Assembly: GCA_023079485.1 (NCBI GenBank)
Contig: CM041090.1
Coordinates: forward strand, 32,328,874-32,392,873
DNA length: 64,000 nt
From: Archilochus colubris
Taxonomy: Eukaryota; Chordata; Aves; Apodiformes; Trochilidae
Reading direction: 5' to 3'
Part shown: in pieces, positions 38,898 through 49,085 of the stretch
Numbering within the stretch: position 1 is the stretch's first letter
How the letters are laid out: the number at the start of each line of letters is the position of its first letter
Position numbers and translations under genes: made by a program
Notes under the pieces: generated by a model
Database searches by the model: none
Seen by the model: only the letters and a program-made list of their open reading frames with translations
What the model was told of the DNA's origin: nothing

Positions 38898-41800
38898 CTA
38901 TGAGGAAACTGCTTAAGAGGAAAATTCAACAACTGAGTAAAATGCTGAGTAATTTCATCTGACTATTAAATTATTTGCAGTTTCCTGCATAAAAGTAAAA
39001 AATAGAACAGAAATACAGGCCCTTGCTGTGCCAAAGATCTTTTCTTCATCCAAGAGCAGAGGAGCTAGCAGGTTTACACTATTTCATGTCAATTAAAATA
39101 TTCCATATAAACAATGTGTACTTGTCCAAACTAACTGACTTCCACTTCCAATTCTTTCTGGGCAAAGGTTGAGAAAGAAATAGTGCGTTGCAATATAAAA
39201 TAAGCAAATTGCATGTATTTTGGAACAAGTGAAGACTTACATGCAGTTCAGATTCATCAAAATCTTTCTATCTGGCTGCAAAGGTCTGTTATTAGGATGT
39301 GTCAAATCTGTCCAGAAGTATTGATAAACGACTCACACATAAATTAGGAGATTAAGACATCTATTCCTTCCAGTTCTTATGTATGTTTAGTCATTAATCC
39401 AAAAAAACATTGCCAAACCCTAACCACAGAAATAGTAAAAATAAATACCAGAGGTCTGGGAAGAGAAATCCTGAGGTCACAAAAAGAAGGTAACTTCAAG
39501 GCAGCATCCTGGAAATTAATACTTATAAATCACTCTGGGCTGAAAGAAACAAATTTCAGCAACTGCATAATGCCATTTTACATGGCTAAAAATAATAAGA
39601 GTCATGGGGCAAGTGCCAGGAAAAAAAAAATCAGTGGAAAACTTCAAACATTTATGTGCAAAGACAAGGCTTGAAGCAGTGAGTTATTTGATGAGAGCCT
39701 GAGTGCACCGTGTTGGTGCCTTCTGGCCTCCTGTTTGCCATGCCACATGCCTCAAACAGGTCTGTCATGCTTAAAGTGATTATTTACACTAAACCAGACA
39801 ACATTATGCATGTAAGATACATTTTACTGGTCTTGGGGATAAAAGGCCAGTAGATTAATCATCTCCATTCTATATTCAAAAGTGAGATGATACTCCTGCC
39901 TTTCTAGGTAGACTAAACTCCTCCATTCTTGCTAAAGTATTTGTTCCCCTACTCTACAGCTTATTCAAAACATTTAAACCACTGCTGGGTAAAACCATTA
40001 TATTGCAGAAGATGAGGGTCACCCTGAAAAAAAGATTATCTTAGACATGATCCCTAAAGATTTTTCTTGAATAAATGTGTTTTTTTAATGCTATTTTTCC
40101 TGCCTTTCCCCCTGAGCCTGTTACAGATTGAAAATTCAAATGTGTGTATCTTCAGGCAAGAATATTGCCTGAAAAGCTGAGAATTATTAAATTATATTAT
40201 TTTGAAATTCTTTATACCTGATGGCAATCACTAAATGAGATGGCAGAAATTGCACCCTGACTCTTCAGCTCTCCTTTTGTGTCCCACCATGTTACATGGC
40301 TTGGGCAAAATCCTGATCACCAGGAAAGGGCTGGGCGTTTCGCCACTGATGGCTTTCACCAAACAAACCTCGGGGCTCTGAGAACCAGCCTGCAACAAAG
40401 GCTGGCAGGCAGCAGTGAGACTGCTCATGGCAAGTGTCCTCAAAGGAGTGGTGTTTCTTTTACCCCAACACACCCTTTAGTCTGTCAATCAAAAGTATCC
40501 TCTAACATTTTGAGAAAATGCCCTTGCCAGGCTGCCTTTCTAAAGATGAAAACTAACCTTAACTATCAGTCTGCTATTCTCATTTTTCTAAGTGGTGTTA
40601 GTGTATTGAAATGAGCTGTCATGCTGAAACACACTGTTATAACACACTGCACATGGAGAATTTAGTCATAATTTTCTTAGAGGAGATTTAGATTCCAATA
40701 AATTTCACCTTTTCAGCCTCCTCTGCATCACACCTGAAACCAGTACAAACAAAGACAATGGAAGAAGTATTTTCTCTTTCTGCCAAGGACTTCATCTGTA
40801 TTCAATGTGTATAAAGTTGCTGCTTAAGTATAACTCTATGGGGTTCCACTTCTGGACTAGCCTGTTGTCTTTGCTGCAATGAAAACCATTCAAATGACTA
40901 TAATTATACCATCCTACCAGGGGATCCAGCCTGAGCTCTTGAGGCACAGCAGCTTTTGAGTTTCCTTGATAGGTAGCAGAGATGTGTTTGGCAGGGGGAT
41001 TCTGGATAATCTGATTTTTTACTGCTGGAGGAAATGTGTTAGCAGCTGCTGCTGAAGTTGACATTGCTGGCTCACCCCAGAAGCCAGCTGTGCACCCCTT
41101 TTGGTTCCACTGACCAGCAGGACCTTGTGACTGCCACTGTCACGTCCTGTGCATCTCCTATACTCCTCCACTACACAGAAGGGTAAGACTACATACATTT
41201 TCCTTGCACTGATGCTTATTCAGGAAATTTTTTATCATAACACATTCTCACTATGCAGTCCCACCCTTGAGACAATTTGATAATATTGCTAAGGCAGTCT
41301 GATGGGATGTTTCTGTTACCCCTGCTTTGGTTACCTGCTGTGGCCCTTTCCCATACGCTTTGTCTGCATCACATGTGATCATTTCCATAGGTCATGAGCG
41401 AGTTTAGGGAACTAATCTGTCAGGAAATAACTCATTTTTCTAATGCCAAGCTTGTCTGCCCCCTTGATCTGCAAACCTAATCACCACAGGTCACTGCAGG
41501 ATCACACAGTGCAAACAGAAATTAGGAAAGATCAATGGGATAGAAAGTTGCATCTTTTGGCATTCAAGTTGCACAGTAAGATTATTACTATTACACACTA
41601 TTTAGAGATACTATACACTATTTCAGGGGTCCTAATGTAAACCCAGTCACCAAAATAATATGGATTTAAGAACAGAATTTCTTAATCCAGAACCTTTCAG
41701 TTATCAAGTTTCTATCACTGCCTGACAGGCTGCTAGCACAGCAAGGGCACTTGCAAGCAGCAGTGTGGAGGCAGGTGCAGAAACCCCTTAACACATGAGG

Positions 41801-44800
41801 CAACTGTACACTTCATGCTGCAAAGCTTTGTTGTGTCACAGACTCAAGAAAATATTGGTTTCTGCTTACTCAGGGTGAGACCTGAGTGCTGCACTAACAG
41901 ACCTGTAGCTGAGGAATCAGTCCTTCCTCCAAACTAAATAATTCCCTTGCAGTTCAGCCCAGAGTCGGCAAGAAGTGTGTGTGGGAGGGGGGGAATTAAA
42001 AAGCTTCAGTGCAGAGAAGCTCTTTGTCATATGACATACTTGTCATCTATTCAAAGGTGAGAATGCCAGGGTGGGGTAGGACAGTCAAAGTCCCTGGCTC
42101 TTCTAGCAAACTTATAGATCAATCTACAGTATGGCATGTTTTTAATTTCTATTTTCAAAGTTACTCAAAGCACTGGCTAGGTGCTTGACTTCGTGTGGGT
42201 TTTTCTGAGTCACATATATATTAAAAAAAAATAAAATAGGAGGGATAAAAAAAGAAAAACAGGTGTCACCTGAAAGTGTTGAAAGATTAAGAGTGATGTA
42301 GGTCTAGAGACAGCCAGACCCATGCATAGACACCAGTTTATGGTAACTTTTCCAGAGGTGTCACTGAGACCAAAAAAATGTTAATGGAGTTTATCCACCT
42401 CCAATTTCAGCAATAAAACATTTACCCACTTCTTACAGATACCAGATAGGTGAGTAATTTACCACTGCACTACTGCATCTCTCTGTAGTCACTGTGCTTA
42501 CACTTAAAAGAGACAACATTGTCAGGCTCTTATTCCAGGATCGGATCCAAACTTCAGTGAAGTCTTTTTCATTTCTCTTCACATAAAGTTCTGTTCTAAC
42601 ACATTAACAACATGTAACTTAGAGGACATGAGAGGTGGAACTCTTCCAGAACACATTTAGTTTCCTGTCAGAAAGTATTGCATGCCTTTGCACAGGAAAT
42701 TATAAAATAGAAAATAAACATGTAAATATACCATTTCAACACATCCTCTACATCAAAGCTGGCCTGATGTTTTTAATTTCAGCTTTTTGAGGTTTTGTTT
42801 TTATAAGTTACTGAATTTATTTTCAAGCCCCTGTTTATAAAAAGAACTTTAAAAGAGTTATAAAGTACATTTATCAAATGAAGGAAAACTACAACTATAA
42901 AGTTCTCAAAAAGAGAAATAATGTGAACCCTGTATGTGCACACATGCAGACACACACTCAGACTTATATATATTTGTTAGTACTGCTGAACCACAGACCA
43001 CATGCAGAAGAGTAAAAACCACCCATAACCAGATGTGCCACTGTAAACCCCATATTTTAGGATATATTCTATGAACTCCTCAGTGCACAGGAAGACACAA
43101 GTTCCCACACTGTGAGTAGCAGTTTATATGGATTCCTAGAAAGACCGACTACCTTCACGTACCTAAAAATACTCCAAGATCCAACTGGGAGGTAAAAGCC
43201 CTTGCAAAGTAGAGAGAGGGTTTACCGGAGTGAAAACACATTATTTTGAACACTATCCAGCATAACACAGAAGTGAGAACAGCAGGGACACGTCACTTCA
43301 AACCCCCTGAGAACCAAAGGGCTGCAGAAGGAATTCCACCCTTTCCCACGGAGTTCTGTATAAATACACACGAGCGCAGTGCTTCAACTGAACACATCCA
43401 CGCGTGGCTTGCAGAGCCACCCTTTCACTCTGACACAGTGGCCTCAGGTTATATTTCCATTTTCCTATGGCAGGAAAGTGTAGCAGTGCAAAATGCTTCA
43501 TTTCTCTGCTCTATCCACAGCTGAATAAGAAACCCCAATTTGAAAGTTCCCTTCAAGCTATAAAAGCAAAATTATTTCCAGGGGATGGAGAAAAAGACAT
43601 TTCCAAAGTTCCTATCCAGCTACAAATACACTATGTAAGACCAAATACTCTTTTTTACCTCAGAATATCTCTCACTGATCTAGCAGAGCAAAGTTTGTTG
43701 ATATTCAGGGTTGCAAACCCATCTGTTTACTCAGGCTTTTGTCTGTCAGCATAGTTTGAAGAGGTGGCTTTGAGAGATCAAATTTTTTTCCTGGGGGTTT
43801 CTTCAGAGCTACCACAATTTGTTATTGCGCCTGTTTAGAGGCTTTAATTTGTGGTTTTAGAGATTGCATAACTGCACAGAGAGGTGGTGAGAGGCCCACA
43901 TGAAGAGTTCAAAATAAGTTTGACAATATAGTAAATATCTACTCAGTAATTTTCCCTGGACTGGGCACCACAGAATGCCAAAACTGGAGGACTAGAGAAT
44001 ATGTTTCCATTCAGATGCTAAAATGCTGAATTCCCTTCCCTTGTGGTTGACACCAGCTGAGGATGGTGCACCAGGGGGCTGCAAACCAGGTGCCTGATTA
44101 GATCGCTCTAAAACAGCTTACTTGGAACCAGATAAAGAAAAACTAAAATGAGATTTTAATTTTGCCTTTTATTCAGAGTTCTTGTAATAAGTTACATAAA
44201 AATGAAGTAAGCTGCCTAAACTCCCATGAGGAAGCTCAGCATTAATTTTTCCATTTTGCAGATGTTAAGACAAGACGCACAGAGACATGCAGAGTCACAT
44301 TTGGAGAAGTGCAGGCTGCACCCAGAAAGAGTTGCAAAGCCTCTGGGAATCCTTAGCCAAAGACACAGTAGTGGCCACAGGCAGAAATGGGGTGCTCAGG
44401 ACACCATAGGCACATTGTATTCTTGGGTTGTGTGTCACGGAAGTCAGCTTGGCAGGCACCTGGGCAAGCAGCAGCTGTCCTAACAGCAGCTCAGAGATGC
44501 ATGAGTTATATTTGTGTAGCAGAGGGCAGTGTTCAGCATTTTGGACAACTTCTGAAGAAGTTGGTGAGGAAACGATGTGCACATTGCAAGCTGGGAACCC
44601 TGCATCACTGGAGTGACAAGGCTGTGAGCAGAGCTGTGATATATTGTCTAGGGCTGTGTCTGTATACCATATAAGATCTAAGTTCTGTACCTCTGGGACA
44701 GGTCCCCATCTAGTCCAGCAAGAAAGGAATTTACAGGCCACAAAATTCCTTCTGACCGGGCAAAGACTGAAGGTGTCTCTTCTGTGCTCAGCTCTGCATA

Positions 44801-45049
44801 TTTCAAGCACTTTCCTACTAATACACAATCCACCCAACCTCAAACCAGCCGCTACACATCCCCTTTGGGGACACTACAGAGGTCTACCTGACCACGCCCA
44901 TGAGGTGACACTTCAGCCACCTGTGTAAGGATTTTGCTAGACCTACTCACGTGAGCAGCTTGTGTTTATAGTTCAATTGACAACGGAGAAAAAAAAAAAA
45001 AATTGCTGGCTCCTGCCAGGTCTCCAATTAAGGACCCAACTGACCCGAC
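38898..45049. other. Non-coding flank upstream of DIO3
   Basis: No supported gene is present. The longest frame is 182 codons at 44295-44843 on the minus strand. It has no recognisable domain, and its codon content looks random. A 14-base poly-A run lies at 44989-45002, just before the CpG-rich domain starts. I recognise no repeat family in this stretch. Confidence 0.5.
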
Positions 45050-45431
45050 TCACAGCTCACCTGGGTGCGGCAGGACACTGGGAATATGGCATAGACAGAG
45101 CTCTCCTGAGTCTGCCACTGTCCCGATCACTGCCCCCGCTGTCCTCCCGTCTGGGCAGCCCCGCAGCACCGTCCGCGCCTCAACTCCAGGGCATGGGAGA
45201 TGAGCGGGCAGGAGCAGACCGGGTGACAGACACCCCCAGGTCCCGGTGCGTCCCTGGGACAACAACAGACGATCCGAGGAAGAGAAGCGGGTGACCTGAC
45301 TCCACGGGGACGCCCCCTCCGACTGGGGGGTCGGGGCAAGGCTGCGGGGCTGCGCACACGCCCGGGCCGGGGGGCGGCAGGGCCCTTAGCTCCCCCCGCC
45401 CGCAGCTGCCGCCGCTCGGCTTCTCGGGCAA

Positions 45432-45450
45432 CAGCGCCCCCTAGCGGCCA
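45432..45450 (-). promoter_or_regulatory. Near-consensus CTCF binding motif
   Basis: On the minus strand the sequence reads TGGCCGCTAGGGGGCGCTG. This is very close to the vertebrate CTCF core, CCASYAGRKGGCRS with its flanks. It lies about 850 bases upstream of the DIO3 start codon inside the CpG island. A weaker candidate, GCACTAGGTGGGC, lies on the same strand at 45503-45515. Occupancy is inferred from the motif only. Confidence 0.6.
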
Positions 45451-46126
45451 CAGCGCCGCCCCGCGCCCCTCCTCCGCCGCGGGGCAATGCCCGCCGGCCC
45501 GCGCCCACCTAGTGCCCCCTCCCGCGCCGGGAGCTGCCGCCGCCGGGGCCCGGGCCCGGGCCGCCCGCCGCGGAGCCAGGTGGTGCCCGCGGCCGCGGCA
45601 GCTGCCGCCGCTCGTCCCGCCGCCGCGGCGGGAGGATGCGGGAGCGGTGTGTCCGCTGCTTCGAGCCCCGGATACCCTGCCCGCGTAGCCGGGGCGCGTG
45701 GAGGGGTGCGGGCTGTGCCCGGGGGTGACAGGGCTGGCCGGGAGGGGAGGGATGGAGGCGGCGCGGGCGGCCCGTCCCTGCCACCTGCAGGCGCTGCCGG
45801 GACGGCCCCCGCTGCCGCTCCGGCACGGAGCCGTCCCCGTGCTCGCACAGCCCGTGCGGAGCCGGGCCGGGGTCGGACCGGGCCGGGGTCGGGCTGCGCC
45901 TGTTGCATTGTCCTTGGCGGGGCTGTTTGTGAGCGCCTGCCGCTATCTGCGGCCGGGGACCCCGGCGGTGCCCTATCTCCGACTCTCTGCTGGTGCCTGA
46001 TAGCGCCTGCTCCCTGCTTCGTTGCACGTCCTTCGCAGCTCCCGCCGGGGCTCTCTCCCCTTTTGTCTGTGTATTTTTAGGTCATTAGAGTGGAGGGGTA
46101 GGTAATCCCCAGGCTCAAGTTCCAGA

Positions 46127-46134
46127 GGGGCGGG
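46127..46134 (+). promoter_or_regulatory. GC box (Sp1-type) of the DIO3 promoter
   Basis: A GGGGCGGG motif lies about 50 bases upstream of the TATA box, a typical core-promoter arrangement. Mammalian DIO3 promoters also combine GC boxes with a TATA box. Confidence 0.55.
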
Positions 46135-46176
46135 TTCTGGCCGGAGGTGGAGTCACTTTTCATTTAAATCCCTGAC

Positions 46177-46183
46177 TATAAAA
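46177..46183 (+). promoter_or_regulatory. DIO3: TATA box of DIO3
   Basis: TATAAAA sits 106 bases before the DIO3 ATG, in an otherwise GC-rich promoter. Transcription is expected to start about 25-32 bases downstream, near 46205-46215, which gives a 5'UTR of roughly 75-85 bases. The coding frame is open back to a TAA at 46190-46192, but the first in-frame ATG is at 46289. The ATG at 46183 overlaps the TATA box and should therefore not be in the mRNA. Confidence 0.75.
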
Positions 46184-46288
46184 TGGGCTTAAAGAGAAGC
46201 GGGATCTCAGCTGTGCTGCACAGACCCCAGCAAGCAGGGTGCGTGGGGGCCCCCAGGCAGCCAGCGCCCTGCAGCACAAGCCGCTGCG

Positions 46289-47113
46289 ATGCTCCACTCC
46301 CTTGGCGTTCACACCTTGCAGCTGCTCACCCAGGCGGCCGCCTGCATCCTCCTCTTCCCCCGCTTCCTGCTCACTGCCGTGATGCTCTGGCTCCTGGATT
46401 TTCTGTGCATTAGGAAGAAGATGCTGATGATGCCCACGGCGGAGGAGGCGGCCAGCGCCAGCGAGGGGCCGCCCCCCGACGATCCCCCGGTCTGCGTGTC
46501 AGACTCCAACCGCATGTTCACGCTGGAGTCGCTGAAAGCCGTGTGGCACGGGCAGAAGCTCGACTTCTTCAAGTCGGCGCACGTGGGTTCCTTAGCCCCC
46601 AACCCCGAGGTAATCCAGCTGGACGGGCAGAAAAGGCTCCGCATCCTTGACTTCGCCCGCGGCAAGAGACCGCTCATCCTCAACTTCGGCAGCTGCACCT
46701 GACCCCCGTTCATGGCCCGCCTGAGGTCCTTCCAGCGCCTGGCCGCGCACTTCGTGGACATTGCTGACTTCCTACTGGTGTACATAGAAGAAGCACACCC
46801 CTCCGACGGCTGGGTCAGCTCGGACGCAGCCTACAGCATCCCCAAACACCAGTGCCTCCAGGACAGGCTGCGGGCAGCTCAGCTGATGAGGGAAGGGGCG
46901 CCCGATTGCCCCCTAGCCGTGGACACCATGGACAATGCTTCCAGCGCCGCCTACGGTGCCTACTTCGAGAGGCTCTACATCATCCAGGAGGAGAAGGTGA
47001 TGTACCAGGGAGGCAGAGGACCAGAGGGCTACAAGATCTCGGAGCTGAGAAGCTGGCTAGACCACTACAAAACCCGGCTCCAGAGCCCCAGCACGGTGGT
47101 CATCCAAGTGTAA
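46289..47113 (+). CDS. DIO3: Type 3 iodothyronine deiodinase (selenoprotein)
   Basis: DIO3 removes an inner-ring iodine from T4 and T3, giving the inactive products reverse T3 and T2. It therefore ends thyroid hormone action, mainly in embryonic and regenerating tissue. It is a membrane-anchored thioredoxin-fold selenoenzyme. The single exon encodes 274 residues including selenocysteine, close to the family's usual 270-280. A hydrophobic N-terminal anchor spans about residues 12-41 and is followed by a basic IRKK. Next come the proline- and acid-rich linker with [14 protein letters not shown] and the conserved [15 protein letters not shown]. The active site is NFGSCT-Sec-PPFMARL, with Sec at codon 138 (TGA 46700-46702). 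Also visible are [11 protein letters not shown] (His about 170), a possible N-glycosylation site NAS at about 216, and [13 protein letters not shown]...[11 protein letters not shown]. The frame ends at TAA 47111-47113. The start is the first in-frame ATG after the TATA box. The longer N-terminus annotated for some mammals has no ATG here. Identification is secure. Confidence 0.98.
46700..46702 (+). other. DIO3: Selenocysteine-encoding TGA (recoded stop)
   Basis: TGA interrupts the frame exactly at the catalytic Sec position, between ...NFGSCT and PPFMARL.... The frame stays open and conserved for 136 more codons on the far side. With the SECIS hairpin in the 3'UTR this is a recoded codon, not a nonsense mutation. 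A standard gene caller would stop here and report a false 137-residue protein. Confidence 0.97.
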
Positions 47114-47516
47114 AAAGGACCTGGCAAGAAGTGCAGGGGTGGAGAGGCGAGGGGAGGGCGGGAGAAGAGGTGAGGAGGGAGAGGGCATCGCGACGTGGAT
47201 GGCAGGAGCTGCCTTCCCCGGGGACACTCGAAGGAGGCTGCTGTGCGAGATTTCAAGCAAGATGTGCCATAGTCCTTTCTCTATTCAAATCATGTTGATT
47301 TGCCAGCCACGCTCTGTCAATACTGTATTTCCATGTGCGTTTGTAAATAACTCTCGATTTTTCTTTCTTTTTTTTTTTCTTCGAGAAGCGTTTACTATTT
47401 TTTAAGGAGGCTCTCTTCCTACGGGATCTGTTCCTAGCTGCGTGTGTGCGCGGGTGTGTTTCTGAAAAGTTGTGTACAAGTGCTCCGTGCTGCCTAGCAA
47501 GTGCTAACTGGGATTT

Positions 47517-47597
47517 CTAGTATTTCTTTGTGATGACCGATTTTGAAATGGGTTTCTCTAATGCCAGGAAATCGCGTCTGATGTTGTCAAGTACTAG
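47517..47597 (+). ncRNA. DIO3: SECIS element of DIO3
   Basis: This cis-acting RNA hairpin recruits SBP2 and the Sec-specific elongation factor. Visible parts, in order, are a basal helix CTAGTA (47517-47522) with TACTAG (47592-47597), extended by CTT-G with CAAG. The non-Watson-Crick quartet pairs ATGAC (47533-47537) with GTCTGAT (47576-47582). The next helix pairs CGATTT (47538-47543) with AAATCG (47569-47574). An unpaired AAA (47546-47548) and a short upper helix TGG/CCA (49-51 with 64-66) follow. All canonical features are present. Confidence 0.93.
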
Positions 47598-47694
47598 AAC
47601 TGCCAATAGCCAGAGCTGAACGGAATGTCCTATTTATGTGAGGGGGGGTTGTAAGACGTTCGTTCACCTTTTTTTTTAATGATTTTTTAAAAAT

Positions 47695-47700
47695 AATAAA
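47695..47700 (+). terminator. DIO3: DIO3 polyadenylation signal
   Basis: The canonical AATAAA lies about 100 bases after the SECIS hairpin and is followed within 60 bases by T/G-rich sequence (GTTGAG, TGTCTCTATCTCTGG). It is the first AATAAA downstream of the stop codon, so it most likely sets the transcript's 3' end. Confidence 0.8.
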
Positions 47701-47982
47701 GGTTGAGTAAATACACGTCTAACCTTGACTGTCTCTATCTCTGGACCGCTACACTCACTTTCTCTTTTGCCTGTCTCGCAATCCCCTCCCCGCTGCCGAG
47801 CAGGGAAAGGCGAAGCGGCAGGAGAGGATGCGCTGCTGGGGGCTGGGGGGCGGCGAGCCACTGCCGCGCCCGGCGACGGGCTCTCGCTCCGCTGCGAAAG
47901 GAGGACTCAAAAGAGAAGGGAGGGTACTGGACGTCCCCGGGGGAAAATCCAAACCTCTGGGGCCCTCAGGGGAGGGAGTATA

Positions 47983-47991
47983 TGGGTGGTC
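47983..47991 (+). promoter_or_regulatory. Perfect Gli-type binding motif
   Basis: TGGGTGGTC is the exact reverse complement of the GACCACCCA Gli consensus. It lies about 870 bases past the DIO3 stop codon in the downstream CpG-rich domain. DIO3 is reported as a Sonic hedgehog/Gli2 target in mammals. A single 9-base match is expected about once in two windows of this size by chance, so this is only a candidate. Confidence 0.3.
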
Positions 47992-49055
47992 ATCGTCATA
48001 AAGACTGTCCTGGAGGACTGTGACACTCCCTTCTCTGGCCCCGGCGAGCCGCCCCTGAGGCTGAGCCCCTGGAGGGCGAAGGTGCAGGGCTGCCCGGCAC
48101 CGTGCAGGCAAGTGAATCCCGGACAAAAAAATAGGCGGGGGGAAGGCGTCCTGGCCCGGAGAACTGTCCCACCGGGGACGCCGGCGGTGCCGGAGCCGGA
48201 ACTCGTCCGTGGGCAGAGCGACCCGCACCTGCGGGGAGGCGAAGCGGGCTGCGGGGCTTGCGCAGGAGGCCAGCGCCCGTCCCGGTGGTACGAGGCTCAG
48301 CCCACTCTCCGGGGGGCGGCAGCTGCGCTTCAAAGGGTGAAGGGATACAGGAGATCGCTCCCCCGGAGCCACCCGGACAGGTGAAGCTGAGCGTGGAGAG
48401 CATCCCGAAACCCCCGCACGAGCTCTGCAAATCCGCCCAGAAGCAGCGGGTCTTCTAAGCACCTCCCGTTGTGCCTCTGAACGCCTCTTTGTCCTCGGCA
48501 GCAGCGGGACGAGAGGTTCGGGCTATGTAGACCCCAAGTTTTGGAGAGGGGTGCACTGCCCGAAGGTAAGGCAAGCTGGGGAGGCAGCTTTCTGCCGCTT
48601 TCTGCAGCTGGGGGACACCGGGAAGCTGTTTGTAAGGGCGTTATAGCCTTTGTCTGGTAAATGACAATGTTCATCAGTCCCCACAAGGTCCCTGTTCCTC
48701 AATATTAAAGGTTGAGACCAGCCCGTGTCACTGCTCCCGCAACTACCCCGCCAGACGAAGCAGCACCGGGCAGCCTCTCACAGCTAAACCAGAGGCTCCG
48801 ACCCAGCTCCTCGCTCCCCTTCGCCCCCGCAGCCCCTGCCCTCGGCGGGAGCTGCGAGAACGCAGCGCCTCCGGAAATCGGGCAAAGATTTGACTCAGGT
48901 GTTCGTTTCGGGATTCCCAACCCAGACAGCTCTACCGGCCTTAAAACCCTTCAGCACTTCACTTTTCCGCTGCCTCCGCGAGCAGACTCTCATCCGGGCT
49001 CAGGGATGCGCCGGCTCCGCCCGCTCGGGCACCTCCAGTGATGGCGGGGCGGCGG

Positions 49056-49062
49056 TATAAGA
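49056..49062 (+). promoter_or_regulatory. Candidate TATA-type promoter downstream of DIO3
   Basis: GGCGGTATAAGAGGC follows a GGGGCGG GC box, a typical core-promoter combination on the plus strand. A transcript would start near 49086-49092. The sequence after it has no convincing coding frame, so the product, if there is one, would probably be non-coding. Confidence 0.3.
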
Positions 49063-49085
49063 GGCCGAGGTGGGATCGCTTCTCT

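Larger units (their letters stand above)
45050..46180. promoter_or_regulatory. CpG island upstream of DIO3
   Basis: GC content and CpG density rise sharply from about 45050 and stay high to the TATA box of DIO3. There are long runs of CCG/GGC at 45380-45660 and 45730-45960. The same composition continues through the DIO3 exon. CpG islands of this kind surround DIO3 in other vertebrates. Long alanine-, proline- and arginine-rich frames on both strands (for example 45487-46080 plus and 45509-46027 minus) are by-products of the composition. The island may also drive antisense or upstream transcription, as DIO3OS does in mammals, but the sequence alone cannot show that. Confidence 0.75.
47114..47720 (+). 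other. DIO3: DIO3 3' untranslated region
   Basis: The 3'UTR runs from the TAA to the expected cleavage site, about 15-25 bases after AATAAA (47695-47700). It contains the SECIS hairpin near its 3' end. It also has a perfect Pumilio-type element, TGTAAATA, at 47342-47349, and T-rich and TG-rich stretches at 47360-47470. The SECIS lies about 815 bases downstream of the Sec codon, which is well within the permitted distance. Confidence 0.8.

Noticed and set aside
44295..44843. 182-codon minus-strand frame
   Set aside because: It has no domain, signal or family resemblance, and the surrounding DNA lacks splice or promoter context. It is probably a chance frame.
45487..46080. 197-codon plus-strand frame in the upstream CpG island
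   Set aside because: It is Ala/Pro/Arg/Gly-rich with no domain, and equally long frames occur on the opposite strand. Composition explains it.
46079..46094. Possible DR4 thyroid-hormone response element near the DIO3 TATA box
   Set aside because: AGGTCA is present at 46079-46084, but the second half-site (AGTGGA after a 4-base spacer) matches only three of six positions.
46712..47113. Independent 133-codon gene starting at an internal ATG
   Set aside because: It is the part of DIO3 after the selenocysteine codon, as the continuous conserved frame across TGA 46700 shows.
47755..48462. 235-codon minus-strand frame downstream of DIO3
   Set aside because: It lies in CpG-rich DNA where several frames are open by chance. 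It has no recognisable motif, and a competing plus-strand frame covers the same bases.
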